Assembly (NCBI GenBank): GCA_902768435.1
Contig: CACXLJ010000003.1
Location: 1-64,000, forward strand
Source: an uncultured Bacteroidales bacterium
GTDB lineage: Bacteria > Bacteroidota > Bacteroidia > Bacteroidales > Muribaculaceae
Length of the DNA: 64,000 nt
Direction of reading: 5' to 3'
Both the position numbers and the translations under genes were made by a program. Position 1 is the first letter of the stretch. Each line of letters starts with the position of its first letter. Below the pieces are notes generated by a model. That model was not told the DNA's origin. It ran no database searches and saw only the letters and a list, made by a program, of their open reading frames with translations. Below are positions 35,160-43,839 of the stretch, piece after piece.

Positions 35160-36791
35160 ATGAAAAAGCTTTTAATGATAGCAATGTTGCTGCTGCCCAT
35201 GCTGGCACAGGCTTTGCCATTTGAGACAACGCCAAGTCCTTCGACCTACCCCATTCACTGGTATCAGTTGAAGATTAACGGCATGTACCTCTATTCCTGC
35301 GATGGCCAGTGGACCGATGTGGAAGCGAGTCCGACGGCCTCGACTACCGACGCCTACCTGTGGTGCTTTGTGCGCACATCATCGGGCAAAATCGTGGTCT
35401 ACAACAAGGCTGAAAGAAAATATATGAGACTTGGCTACTCGTTTACCGACAACATGTCGAATGCCGAAATCAACTATGTGGAGGAAGGCGGCAACAACAC
35501 ATTCTACATTTGCTTCAAAGCCGAGAACACCACATTCTACCTGGATTATGACTCGGATAACGGGCTGCATTCGCCTTCGTGGAAAATGCACACTTTCACT
35601 GCCATTCAGGCACTGGTGCAAGAAGAGGCCCCCACACCGACTGGACAATTGTCGCTAAATCTTGAAGTGTTTGATGATTACTGTATGCTCCATGCCGTTT
35701 ATAGCGGCAGCGAGGAATGCACAGTATCTCTGAATGTGAAAGGGCGCCCCGTGAACAATCCGTACAGAATCACGCGAACCTATGTGGACCAGGAACTCGA
35801 TGTGATAGCAACAGTTACATTCAATGACATGGACCCTCTTGTCGAGCACACCACAATCGTTGTTCCCGCCCTCCCTGCACAGGAATTTACCGGGCATATT
35901 GAAGTTGAATTTACTGAAAACGAGAATGACTGTATGATTTATGCCGATTACATTGGTCCTGAAACCTATAGTCTTAAATTCTATGTCAATGGAGTGGAAG
36001 CTGACAATCCCTATACAATAGCGCGCACCAATGTTGATCAGCACATCACAGTAAAAGTAAGGGTCGAGGGGCGTGGCAGGATACCCCTTGAGCTCGAAGA
36101 TGAGTACACGATACCCAAATATGTTGAACCCGACCTCGATTTGACATTTATAATCTCTGGACTGAGCGGCTCGGCTGGGGATGCCGAAGGCAGCAACACC
36201 TTCTCGAAACTTTACGATAATAATCCCTACACGAAGTGGTTCTTGTCGATGGATACCTGGAGACCATTCTTTATTGACCTCAGGTGCAGCCAGTCGTGCG
36301 TGCCTGTAGGCTATGTGATGACTACAGGCGACGACACCAACACCCATCCCAACCGCAATCCTAAAGCATGGAAAATCTATGGCTTGGTGGGAACAGGCGA
36401 CTGGGACGAAGAGTGGGAACTGCTTGCCTCGGTGCCCAATGGCGCAGAGGCTGGCTTAGGCACAAGCAACATGACAGAGTACAGGTTTGACATCGACGGG
36501 GTGAACAAGGAATACAGGTTCTTCCGCTTCGAGGTGCTTGAATTGTGCGGTGTTGAAAATGGCAAATATGTGTTCCAGCTTGCCGAGTTCAGGGTGCGGG
36601 GCCATGCCTATAAAGCATTGCCTGGCGATGTGAACGGCGACAGTCGCGTGAATGTGAGCGATGTGAGTGCCTTGATCAACATGATTCTGGGCCTGACAGC
36701 CATGAACCAGACGGCTGCCGATGTGAACGGCGATGGCCGCGTGAATGTGAGCGATGTGAGTGCCCTCATCAACATCATCTTGGGTATTTAG
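35160..36791 (+). CDS. Secreted dockerin-like protein 4 (two Ig-like modules, F5/8C)
   Basis: A 543-residue secreted paralogue with signal MKKLLMIAMLLLPMLAQA and an N-terminal beta domain like protein 3. Two Ig-like repeats follow (about 160-240 and 241-325); each contains NPYRI or NPYTI, then AR/TRT-x-VDQ. A diverged F5/8C-like domain (about 330-485, LYDNNPYTKWFLSMDTWRPF) comes next. The Cys knuckle and jelly roll are missing. The dockerin-like tail is intact, though the first motif reads DVNGDSRVNVSD, losing the usual Gly. Function likely adhesion or glycan binding. Confidence 0.78.
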   Translation: MKKLLMIAMLLLPMLAQALPFETTPSPSTYPIHWYQLKINGMYLYSCDGQWTDVEASPTASTTDAYLWCFVRTSSGKIVVYNKAERKYMRLGYSFTDNMSNAEINYVEEGGNNTFYICFKAENTTFYLDYDSDNGLHSPSWKMHTFTAIQALVQEEAPTPTGQLSLNLEVFDDYCMLHAVYSGSEECTVSLNVKGRPVNNPYRITRTYVDQELDVIATVTFNDMDPLVEHTTIVVPALPAQEFTGHIEVEFTENENDCMIYADYIGPETYSLKFYVNGVEADNPYTIARTNVDQHITVKVRVEGRGRIPLELEDEYTIPKYVEPDLDLTFIISGLSGSAGDAEGSNTFSKLYDNNPYTKWFLSMDTWRPFFIDLRCSQSCVPVGYVMTTGDDTNTHPNRNPKAWKIYGLVGTGDWDEEWELLASVPNGAEAGLGTSNMTEYRFDIDGVNKEYRFFRFEVLELCGVENGKYVFQLAEFRVRGHAYKALPGDVNGDSRVNVSDVSALINMILGLTAMNQTAADVNGDGRVNVSDVSALINIILGI

Positions 36792-36804
36792 TAGCGTCGC
36801 TCTC

Positions 36805-36849
36805 AATCTAGAAAATCTAGTTAATCTAGAAAAATTAGAAAATCTAGTC
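36805..36849 (+). repeat. Spacer 4: five CTAG 9-mers
   Basis: Five 9-nt units; the fourth (AAATTAGAA) has lost the C of CTAG. Otherwise close to spacer 3. Confidence 0.75.
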
Positions 36850-36882
36850 TACTCGAAAAATATTAATAAAAAATATATAGTC

Positions 36883-38985
36883 ATGAAAAAGATTTTATCA
36901 TTTGCAGCCATGATGCTGCTTGTCACGGCAAGTGCAAGCGCCTACAGTTTCAAGTCGGGCAACTTGTGCTACAACATTGTTTCAGGCACCAACACCGTGA
37001 GGGTGACTTATGAGAAGTGGGCAACCCCCAGTTATAACAACTTGAGTGGAGCCATCACTGTCCCCCAGACAGTAAAAAACGGAGGTAAGACTTATACTGT
37101 GGTTGGGCTTGAAACCAATACATTCAGTGGTTGCCCTATCACATCGGTTTCACTTCCTCCCACAGTCAATTCCATTGGTTCAAGTGCTTTTGATCAATGT
37201 TCGTCATTGACATCGGTCAATATTCCCGATGGAGTGACTGTCATCCGTGAATACTGTTTTAATTGTTGCAGGAGTCTCAAGTCAATAGTCATTCCCAACT
37301 CGGTCACAAAACTTGAGGACTTCGCATTCAGGTATTGCGATCTATTAGAGAGTGTTACCATGAGCGACAATGTCACCTCTTTTGGTATGGATGCTTTCTT
37401 ATCATGTATTTCGCTGAGGAGCATCAGAATTCCCGCCGTAACGACCAATATAGGCCAGACAGCCTTCAGCAGTCCTTCGCTTGAGGAAATCATTACCGAG
37501 ATTCAAGACCCTTCGAAGGTATCCATTAACTATTGGGCGTTCATGACCACCAATAAGGAAACATGCCGACTGATAGTGCCCCAAGGAAAAATTGAGGCCT
37601 ATCGTAATGCCGATGTGTGGAATCAGTTCGTGAATATAATCGATAGCCAGTATCCCGACCCCAACCCCAATCCCACCTGGAATCGCTATGATGCCAATGG
37701 CGTGGGCTACGCTTTTGAATTTGGCGGCAATGGCTTCTCGTCGACCGAGGGCGCCTCTAGCCTGTGCGACAATGATGCTTCAACCAGGTTCATTGGACGG
37801 CCTGCTGGCTGTTGGTGTGTGATTCAGGCCAGCAAGGAAGTGGCAGTGAGTGAGTACACCCTGGTTACAGCCAACGAATCGCGACAGAACTACGGCCTTG
37901 TCCCGCGCAGCTGGCGACTGCAAGGCTCAAACGACTTTGAGAACTGGACCGACATTGATGTTTGCAAGGACTATCCCATGCCGTTCATGGACCAGACCGA
38001 GGTGGTGATACCGGTGAAGAGCACTAAAAAATACCGCTACTTCAGGTTCATGGTCGACAGCGGCAGTGCCGGCGATGTGCAGTTGAGCGAAGTCTGGATC
38101 AACAAGCAGAATCATGTGTGGAGAGCTGGTGAAAAAGTAGATCCTGGCTGCGGCAAGGAGGGAATGCAAATCTATCAATGCCCCGATTGTCATGCCTATA
38201 AATATGAGTTGATTGAGCCCACTGGTTATCATAATTTCTATAGTGGTGTTTGCGCTGGGTGCGGTATCGAATTTGGCCAGGAGAGATTGATCTACAATGC
38301 TCAGGATCTCACTCATTATGTAAAGGCACTGCATCAATATCGTGGCAGCGACCAAACATGGCCCTCGGCTCCCGAAGGTTGGAATAATGTGAGCTTTAAC
38401 GACCAGGAGTGGATCGACCTGCCGTTGCCCACAGCAAGCCCGAATCATTCACAGGGTCCATTTGAGTCACTGCATTACAACTCTAACTGGTATGGCGAGT
38501 ATAACAGTTACCTTATGCGTTTCCCGGTTTACCTTTCACGCATCACCAATGGTGCCGAGTTCACATTCCGCTATGTGCATGACGACAACATGAAAGTCTA
38601 TGTGAATGGTCAAGAAGTGATTAATCTGGAAGGCTGGAGCTCAACGCCCTCAGGTTGCACTTGGGCTTCGTGCTCAAGCACATCCACTATTCCTGCGTCG
38701 GCTTTCAAGGTTGGCAAGAACATAGTGGCAGTGTACATGCAGCAGAACTATGGTGGCTCTTATTTCGACTGCGAACTCACAGCCTCGGGCGTTACTGTTG
38801 GCTCTGCTCAGCAAGGTGATGTGAATGGCGATGGCAAGGTGAATGTGAGCGATGTTTCGGCATTGATCAACATGATTATGGGCATCACAGCCATGGATCA
38901 GTCGGCTGCCGATGTGAATGGTGATGGCCGTGTGAATGTGAGCGATGTGAGCGCTCTCATCAACATCATCTTGGGTATTCAGTAG
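36883..38985 (+). CDS. Secreted dockerin-like protein 5 (BspA-type LRR fused to F5/8C and jelly roll)
   Basis: The ATG at 36883 gives signal MKKILSFAAMMLLVTASASA; an upstream in-frame ATG would translate the CTAG spacer and is rejected. The product has 700 residues. Residues about 25-255 are BspA/LRR_5-type leucine-rich repeats (SVNIPDGVTVIREYCFNCC, SIVIPNSVTKLEDFAFRYC). They replace the N-terminal beta domain of proteins 1-3. From about 265 on it follows protein 1: F5/8C-like domain, Cys knuckle (CPDC then CAGCGI), jelly roll and two dockerin-like motifs. It links the two halves of the array. Confidence 0.8.
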   Translation: MKKILSFAAMMLLVTASASAYSFKSGNLCYNIVSGTNTVRVTYEKWATPSYNNLSGAITVPQTVKNGGKTYTVVGLETNTFSGCPITSVSLPPTVNSIGSSAFDQCSSLTSVNIPDGVTVIREYCFNCCRSLKSIVIPNSVTKLEDFAFRYCDLLESVTMSDNVTSFGMDAFLSCISLRSIRIPAVTTNIGQTAFSSPSLEEIITEIQDPSKVSINYWAFMTTNKETCRLIVPQGKIEAYRNADVWNQFVNIIDSQYPDPNPNPTWNRYDANGVGYAFEFGGNGFSSTEGASSLCDNDASTRFIGRPAGCWCVIQASKEVAVSEYTLVTANESRQNYGLVPRSWRLQGSNDFENWTDIDVCKDYPMPFMDQTEVVIPVKSTKKYRYFRFMVDSGSAGDVQLSEVWINKQNHVWRAGEKVDPGCGKEGMQIYQCPDCHAYKYELIEPTGYHNFYSGVCAGCGIEFGQERLIYNAQDLTHYVKALHQYRGSDQTWPSAPEGWNNVSFNDQEWIDLPLPTASPNHSQGPFESLHYNSNWYGEYNSYLMRFPVYLSRITNGAEFTFRYVHDDNMKVYVNGQEVINLEGWSSTPSGCTWASCSSTSTIPASAFKVGKNIVAVYMQQNYGGSYFDCELTASGVTVGSAQQGDVNGDGKVNVSDVSALINMIMGITAMDQSAADVNGDGRVNVSDVSALINIILGIQ

Positions 38986-38995
38986 AGCGTGTCTC

Positions 38996-39049
38996 AATCT
39001 AGAAGTTCTAGAATAACTAGAAAAACTAGAATATCTAGAACTTCTAGAC
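38996..39049 (+). repeat. Spacer 5: six CTAG 9-mers
   Basis: Six 9-nt units: AATCTAGAA, GTTCTAGAA, TAACTAGAA, AAACTAGAA, TATCTAGAA, CTTCTAGAC. Adjacent units can pair (CTAGAA-n-TTCTAG). Nearly the same as spacer 6. Confidence 0.8.
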
Positions 39050-39086
39050 CACCCTCAAGAAAATATTAACAAAAAGATAAATAACA

Positions 39087-40220
39087 ATGAAAAAAATTCT
39101 AATGATTGCCGCCATGCTGCTCACCTGTGCGCAAGTTGCCTGGAGTTATGATGATTATGACTTCGAATATGACAATTTTGCCTATAAAGTGAACGAGGAT
39201 GGCACGGCAACACTAGTTGCCAACAACTATTCTTGGTCAACATGCAGTGGCCCGGTCGTCATCCCCGACCGTGTGCTCAACAAAGGCCGTTATTACAATG
39301 TGACCGCCATTGATGATGCGTTCTATCGTAATGAAAACATCACTTCGGTGACCTTCGGCAAAAATATCAAAACAATTGGTGCCCATTCGTTCTACATTTG
39401 TTCAGGTCTGCAGGGTACACTCACCATTCCTGAGGGTGTTACCAGCATCGGAAATTCTGCTTTTGGTCATTGCTCTGGTTTGACCGCTGTGAGCATTCCC
39501 AAATCGCTCACTAGCATGGGCGAAAATGCATTTTATGAATGTGAAGGGTTGACGGCCGTTTATATCACTGATGTTGCCGCATGGTGCGGTATTCGCTTTC
39601 ATTATTTTGAGGACAACCCGCTTAGTTATGCACATCACCTGTATTTGAACGGCACCGAGGTACAAAATCTGGAAATACCCGATGAGGTGTCCTTTATCAG
39701 TGATTGTGCGTTCTATGAATGCACCAGTCTGCAGAGCATGAGCACGGGCGATGGTGTGGACACTATTGGTTGGAGGTCTTTCTGGTGTTGCACCAATTTG
39801 AGGACCATCACCCTTGGCAAAAATGTCAAATACATAAAGGATGATGCCTTTTACGAATGTACGGGTTTGACCGACATTTATGCCTATCCCGTAAAATCAC
39901 CAGTGCTTGAGGATTATAGCACGTTTGGTGGTATTTATGATTTCCAGTCGATAACATTGCATGTGCCAAAAGGTTCCAAAGAGGATTATAATCAGTATTA
40001 TCCATGGTATCACTGCAACATTGTTGAAGACTTGGTGGGAACGGAACCTGGTGATGTGAATGGCGATGGCAAGGTGAATGTGAGCGATGTTTCGGCATTG
40101 ATCAACATGATTATGGGCATCACTGCCATGGATCAGTCGGCGGCCGATGTGAATGGCGATGGCCGCGTGAATGTCTCTGATGTGAGCGCCCTCATTAACA
40201 TCATCTTGGGTATTCAGTAG
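39087..40220 (+). CDS. Secreted BspA-type LRR protein with dockerin-like tail (protein 6)
   Basis: A 377-residue secreted protein with signal MKKILMIAAMLLTCAQVAWS. It has six or so BspA/LRR_5-type repeats (TLTIPEGVTSIGNSAFGHC, SIPKSLTSMGENAFYEC and others), interrupted by a non-LRR insert around residues 155-190 (DVAAWCGIRFHYFEDNPL). The last ~55 residues are the two-motif dockerin-like tail. BspA-like proteins bind host matrix proteins or other bacteria in some oral species; that role is possible here. It is a close duplicate of protein 7. Confidence 0.82.
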   Translation: MKKILMIAAMLLTCAQVAWSYDDYDFEYDNFAYKVNEDGTATLVANNYSWSTCSGPVVIPDRVLNKGRYYNVTAIDDAFYRNENITSVTFGKNIKTIGAHSFYICSGLQGTLTIPEGVTSIGNSAFGHCSGLTAVSIPKSLTSMGENAFYECEGLTAVYITDVAAWCGIRFHYFEDNPLSYAHHLYLNGTEVQNLEIPDEVSFISDCAFYECTSLQSMSTGDGVDTIGWRSFWCCTNLRTITLGKNVKYIKDDAFYECTGLTDIYAYPVKSPVLEDYSTFGGIYDFQSITLHVPKGSKEDYNQYYPWYHCNIVEDLVGTEPGDVNGDGKVNVSDVSALINMIMGITAMDQSAADVNGDGRVNVSDVSALINIILGIQ

Positions 40221-40230
40221 AGCGCGTCTC

Positions 40231-40275
40231 AATCTATAAGTTCTAGAAAAACTAGAATATCTAGAACTTCTAGAC
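40231..40275 (+). repeat. Spacer 6: five CTAG 9-mers
   Basis: Five 9-nt units; the first (AATCTATAA) has lost CTAG. It matches spacer 5 except that one unit is missing, as expected for slippage. Confidence 0.75.
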
Positions 40276-40312
40276 CACCCTCAAGATAATATTAACAAAA
40301 AGATAAATAACA

Positions 40313-41434
40313 ATGAAAAAGTTTTTAATGATTGCAGCCATGCTGCTCACCTGCGCGCAAGTTGCCTGGGGTTATGATGATTCTGACTTCGAATACGACA
40401 ATTTTGCCTATTATGTGGAAGAGGACGGCACGGTAACACTGGTTTCCAATTACTATTCCAGGACATGCAGTGGCCCAGTCGTCATCCCCGACCGTGTGCT
40501 CAACAAAGGCCGTTATTACACTGTAACCGCCGTTAGAAACGCATTCTATGGCAATAATAGCATCACTGCGGTAACCATAGGCAAAAACATACGGAATATC
40601 GATGAATATTCTTTCTATTCGTGTGAAGGCCTAACGGGCATGCTTACCATCCCCGAGGGTGTCACCAACATTGGAAAATTTGCTTTTGGCCTTTGTAATG
40701 GGTTGACTGGTGTGAGCATCCCTAAGTCGCTCAAAAGCATGGGCAATTATGCGTTCTATGATTGTGAGGGGTTGACGGCTGTATATATCACCGACCTTGC
40801 CGCATGGTGCCGACTACGCTTTCACTCGTTTAGGGACAATCCACTCTGTTTCGCGCATCACCTGTATCTAAACGGTACCGAAGTGGAAAATCTCGAGATT
40901 CCCGATGATGTAACCTACATCAGTGATTATGCGTTTTATGAATGCCCCAATCTGCTGAGCATGAGTACGGGTGATGGTGTGGACACCATCGGTGAGAGAG
41001 CTTTCTGGGATTGCACCAATCTGAAAACCATCACCTTAGGAAAGAATGTCAAAGAAATTAAGAATGACGCCTTTTATAATTGTGTTGGTTTGACCGACAT
41101 ATATTCCTATATTATGGAGCCGTTTGGGACTGACGCCTTCACCGATGTGTCATTTTATGAAGTTGTCACGCTTCATGTGCCCAAAGGCACCACTGACAAA
41201 TATAAACGTCATTATCCGTGGTACTGGTGCACCATCGTTGAAGATTTGGTGACAACAGAACCCGGCGATGTGAACGGTGACGGCCGCGTGAACGTGAGCG
41301 ATGTTTCGGCATTGATCAACATGATTATGGGCATCACTGCCATGGATCAGGCGGCAGCCGATGTGAACGGCGATGGCCGCGTGAATGTCTCTGATGTGAG
41401 CGCCCTCATCAACATCATTCTGGGCATCGGCTAA
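40313..41434 (+). CDS. Secreted BspA-type LRR protein with dockerin-like tail (protein 7)
   Basis: A 373-residue close paralogue of protein 6 with the same signal (MKKFLMIAAMLLTCAQVAWG), the same LRR_5 layout and insert (DLAAWCRLRFHSFRDNPL), and an identical dockerin-like tail apart from the last residues. It is the last gene of the array. The leader upstream of the ATG (ATTAACAAAAAGATAAATAAC) is identical to that of protein 6, so both are likely translated alike. Confidence 0.82.
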   Translation: MKKFLMIAAMLLTCAQVAWGYDDSDFEYDNFAYYVEEDGTVTLVSNYYSRTCSGPVVIPDRVLNKGRYYTVTAVRNAFYGNNSITAVTIGKNIRNIDEYSFYSCEGLTGMLTIPEGVTNIGKFAFGLCNGLTGVSIPKSLKSMGNYAFYDCEGLTAVYITDLAAWCRLRFHSFRDNPLCFAHHLYLNGTEVENLEIPDDVTYISDYAFYECPNLLSMSTGDGVDTIGERAFWDCTNLKTITLGKNVKEIKNDAFYNCVGLTDIYSYIMEPFGTDAFTDVSFYEVVTLHVPKGTTDKYKRHYPWYWCTIVEDLVTTEPGDVNGDGRVNVSDVSALINMIMGITAMDQAAADVNGDGRVNVSDVSALINIILGIG

Positions 41435-41435
41435 A

Positions 41436-41491
41436 GATTCGAATTATCGAGTTATCGAATATTCGAATAATCAAGCATTCGAGCATTCGAG
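41436..41491 (+). repeat. Terminal spacer: seven 8-mers with mainly TCGA core
   Basis: Seven exact 8-nt units: GATTCGAA, TTATCGAG, TTATCGAA, TATTCGAA, TAATCAAG, CATTCGAG, CATTCGAG. It starts two bases after the last stop codon, where the other genes have CTAG 9-mers. Both the core (TCGA instead of CTAG) and the period (8 instead of 9) differ. Confidence 0.75.
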
Positions 41492-41496
41492 TTAAA

Positions 41497-41528
41497 AACA
41501 AGGGGATGGCATCGGCCACCCCCTTGTT
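41497..41528. terminator. Terminator between dockerin array and dtd
   Basis: AACAAGGGG (41497-41505) pairs with CCCCTTGTT (41520-41528), and TGGC/GCCA extends the stem. On the minus strand the stem is followed by a T-run, so it best serves the uvrC-dtd transcript. It may also stop the array transcript. Confidence 0.7.
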
Positions 41529-41553
41529 GTATATGTGCTGTATAGTTTTGCTC

Positions 41554-42006
41554 CTATTCCTTGAGGTGCGAGTCGATGATGATGGTCACAGGACCGTCGT
41601 TCACGAGCGCTACATGCATTTCAGCGCCAAATACGCCCTGTTTCACCTCCTTGCCCAGCAACTGCCCTACCTCGGCGCAATAAGCCTCGTAGAGGGGCAC
41701 TGCAAGGTCATGGCCTGCTGCGTGAATGTAGCTGGGCCGGTTGCCCTTCTTGGTGCTGGCATACAGGGTGAACTGGCTCACGGCGAGCACCTCGCCCGCC
41801 ACATCCATCACACTGCGGTTCATTACCCCGTTTTCGTCGTCAAAGATGCGCAGATTCACGGTTTTCTGCGCCAGCCACTTCACATCGGCTTCGGTGTCGT
41901 CTTGGGTGATGCCCACGAGCACGAGCAGGCCCTGCCCTATCGAGCTATGCAGGGCGTTATCGATGGTGACCGATGCGTTTTTCACGCGTTGTATGACTAT
42001 TCTCAT
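41554..42006 (-). CDS. dtd: D-aminoacyl-tRNA deacylase
   Basis: A 150-residue Dtd that hydrolyses D-amino acids (and glycine from tRNA-Ala) mischarged on tRNA. It starts MRIVIQRVKNASVTID and carries the two active-site motifs SQFTLY (about 78-83) and NRPSY (about 90-94). Length is normal. Its start overlaps the uvrC stop by four bases, so it is the last gene of the operon. Confidence 0.95.
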   Translation of the reverse strand: MRIVIQRVKNASVTIDNALHSSIGQGLLVLVGITQDDTEADVKWLAQKTVNLRIFDDENGVMNRSVMDVAGEVLAVSQFTLYASTKKGNRPSYIHAAGHDLAVPLYEAYCAEVGQLLGKEVKQGVFGAEMHVALVNDGPVTIIIDSHLKE

Positions 42007-43826
42007 GATTCTTTCTGTTTTAATGCGTTAATTACTTTCTCTCCCCTGCTCTGCCCTATCAGGCCTATAATCTCGTCGGCGGGGGCTTCGCTCAACCGCT
42101 TCACGCTCTTGAAATGCTTGAGCAACAGTTGCTTGGTTTTATCTCCAATTCCCTGAATATCATCAAGTTGCGAGTGAATTTGCGATTTGCTGCGCTTATT
42201 GCGGTGGTGCTTGATGCCAAAGCGGTGCGCCTCGTCGCGCAGGCGCTGAATCACCTTGAGCGTCTCGCTGTTCTTGTCGATAAAGAGCGGCACCGAGTCG
42301 CCTGGGAAATACACTTCGTTCATTCGCTTGGCGATGCTCACAAGCGCTATTTTGCCCCGCAGTCCCAGACCGTCGATTGCCTCCATGGCGGCGCTCAGTT
42401 GCCCTTTGCCGCCGTCGAGCACCACCAGCTGCGGGAGTTCGCTGCCCTCTTCGAGCATGCGCCCGTAGCGCCGTGTGAGCACCTCGCGCATCGAGGCGTA
42501 GTCGTCGGGACCTTCCACCGTCTTGATGTTGAAATGGCGGTAGTCCTTTTTCGAGGGTTTAGCATTCACGAACACCACGCACGAAGCCACGGCATTGGTG
42601 CCGCTTATGTTGGAGTTGTCGAAGCACTCGATGTGCCTGGGCAACTGCTCCAGATGCAGGTCGCGCTGCATTGTGGTGAGGGTGCGCGTGGTGCGTTGCT
42701 CGGGGTTGAGTTTTTCCATGCGCTTCTCTTTTTCGGTCATGTATTGCTGCGCATTCTTGAGCGAGATGGCGAGCAGTTTGCGCTTGTCGCCGCGTTGCGG
42801 AACGATGAATTCTACGCCCTCGATAGGGAATTCGGGCAGCACATTCACCAGCGTTTCGCGCACGCGTTCGGTAGCGTAGGTTTCCTTGAAACGCTCCCTG
42901 ATTTCGTGTATGGCGGTCGACATGAGTTCGGGGTCGGTTTCGCCTGTGTCGGTATCCACAAAGCGGTATTCGAGCGTCATGCTCTGCACCACCGCCCCAC
43001 CCCGCATGTGCATGTAGTTGATGTAGGCATTGCTGTCGTCACGCAGCAGCGCAAACACATCGATGTTGTGTATCGACGGGTTCACGATAACCGACTTCAC
43101 GCGGTATTTCTCAATGAGCAGATACTTGCGTTTCAGCACCTCGGCTTCCTCAAATTTCATGGCTTCGGCAAGGCTCTGCATCTGCTCCAGGAGGTAGTCG
43201 CTCACCTGCTTGGTATCGCCGTTCAGTATCTGCTTGATTTGGGCAATGTGCTGTCCGTAGTGCTCGGGCGTGACAAATCCCTGACAGCAACCCTCGCAGT
43301 TCTTGATGTGATATTGCAGGCACAGGCGGTGCTTGCGGGCCTCCACATTGTCGGCTGTGAGCGCGTGTCGGCAGGTGCGTATGGGGTAGATTTGCCTAAT
43401 GGTCTCGATGAGAGCCTTTGCCACCTCGGCGCGGGGATACGGGCCGAACATCCTTGCCCCTTTAGGTTGGGGGTCGCGCGTGATGAACACTCTGGGAAAC
43501 AGTTCTTTAGTGACGCAAATCCAGGGATACGATTTGTCGTCCTTGAGCAGCACATTGTAGTGTGGCTGATACTCCTTGATGAGGTTGTTCTCGAGGTCGA
43601 GCGCCTCCTCCTCGGTGTTCACCACAATGTAGCGCATGTCGTGTATGTGTCGCACCAGCATGTTGGTGCGCAGCACGGGATGCACGCGGTTGAAGTACGA
43701 ACTCACCCTGCGCTTGAGCCGCTTGGCCTTGCCCACATAGATCACCGTCCCTGCCTCGTCGAGGTAGAGATACACGCCTGGGCTGTCGGGCAGCAGGCTC
43801 ACTTTAAGTTTGAGTTCGTCGCTCAA
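42003..43826 (-). CDS. uvrC: Excinuclease ABC subunit C
   Basis: A 607-residue UvrC, the dual-incision nuclease of nucleotide excision repair. The GIY-YIG domain is at the N-terminus (PGVYLYLDEAGTVIYVGKAK). A Cys cluster, the UVR motif (about 205-240) and the RNase H-like domain (IECFDNSNISGTNAVAS, VVLDGGKGQL) follow, and the C-terminal helix-hairpin-helix reads IQGIGDKTKQLLLKHF. The reading frame begins at a TTG at 43826, with no better ATG nearby; the start is therefore uncertain by a few codons. It follows apt by 13 bp and overlaps dtd. Confidence 0.95.
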   Translation of the reverse strand: MSDELKLKVSLLPDSPGVYLYLDEAGTVIYVGKAKRLKRRVSSYFNRVHPVLRTNMLVRHIHDMRYIVVNTEEEALDLENNLIKEYQPHYNVLLKDDKSYPWICVTKELFPRVFITRDPQPKGARMFGPYPRAEVAKALIETIRQIYPIRTCRHALTADNVEARKHRLCLQYHIKNCEGCCQGFVTPEHYGQHIAQIKQILNGDTKQVSDYLLEQMQSLAEAMKFEEAEVLKRKYLLIEKYRVKSVIVNPSIHNIDVFALLRDDSNAYINYMHMRGGAVVQSMTLEYRFVDTDTGETDPELMSTAIHEIRERFKETYATERVRETLVNVLPEFPIEGVEFIVPQRGDKRKLLAISLKNAQQYMTEKEKRMEKLNPEQRTTRTLTTMQRDLHLEQLPRHIECFDNSNISGTNAVASCVVFVNAKPSKKDYRHFNIKTVEGPDDYASMREVLTRRYGRMLEEGSELPQLVVLDGGKGQLSAAMEAIDGLGLRGKIALVSIAKRMNEVYFPGDSVPLFIDKNSETLKVIQRLRDEAHRFGIKHHRNKRSKSQIHSQLDDIQGIGDKTKQLLLKHFKSVKRLSEAPADEIIGLIGQSRGEKVINALKQKES

Positions 43827-43839
43827 AAGTGCTGTTTTT

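Noticed and set aside
36760..36882. N-terminal extension of dockerin-like protein 5
   Set aside because: It would translate the CTAG spacer and hide the signal peptide that starts at 36883.
29231..41434. Cellulosome-type complex
   Set aside because: The tails are dockerin-like, but no cohesin scaffold and no glycoside hydrolase catalytic domain is visible in the window.
31061..41491. Possible CRISPR array in the spacers of the dockerin locus
   Set aside because: The repeats are 8-9 nt, contiguous, without unique spacers, and no cas gene is present.
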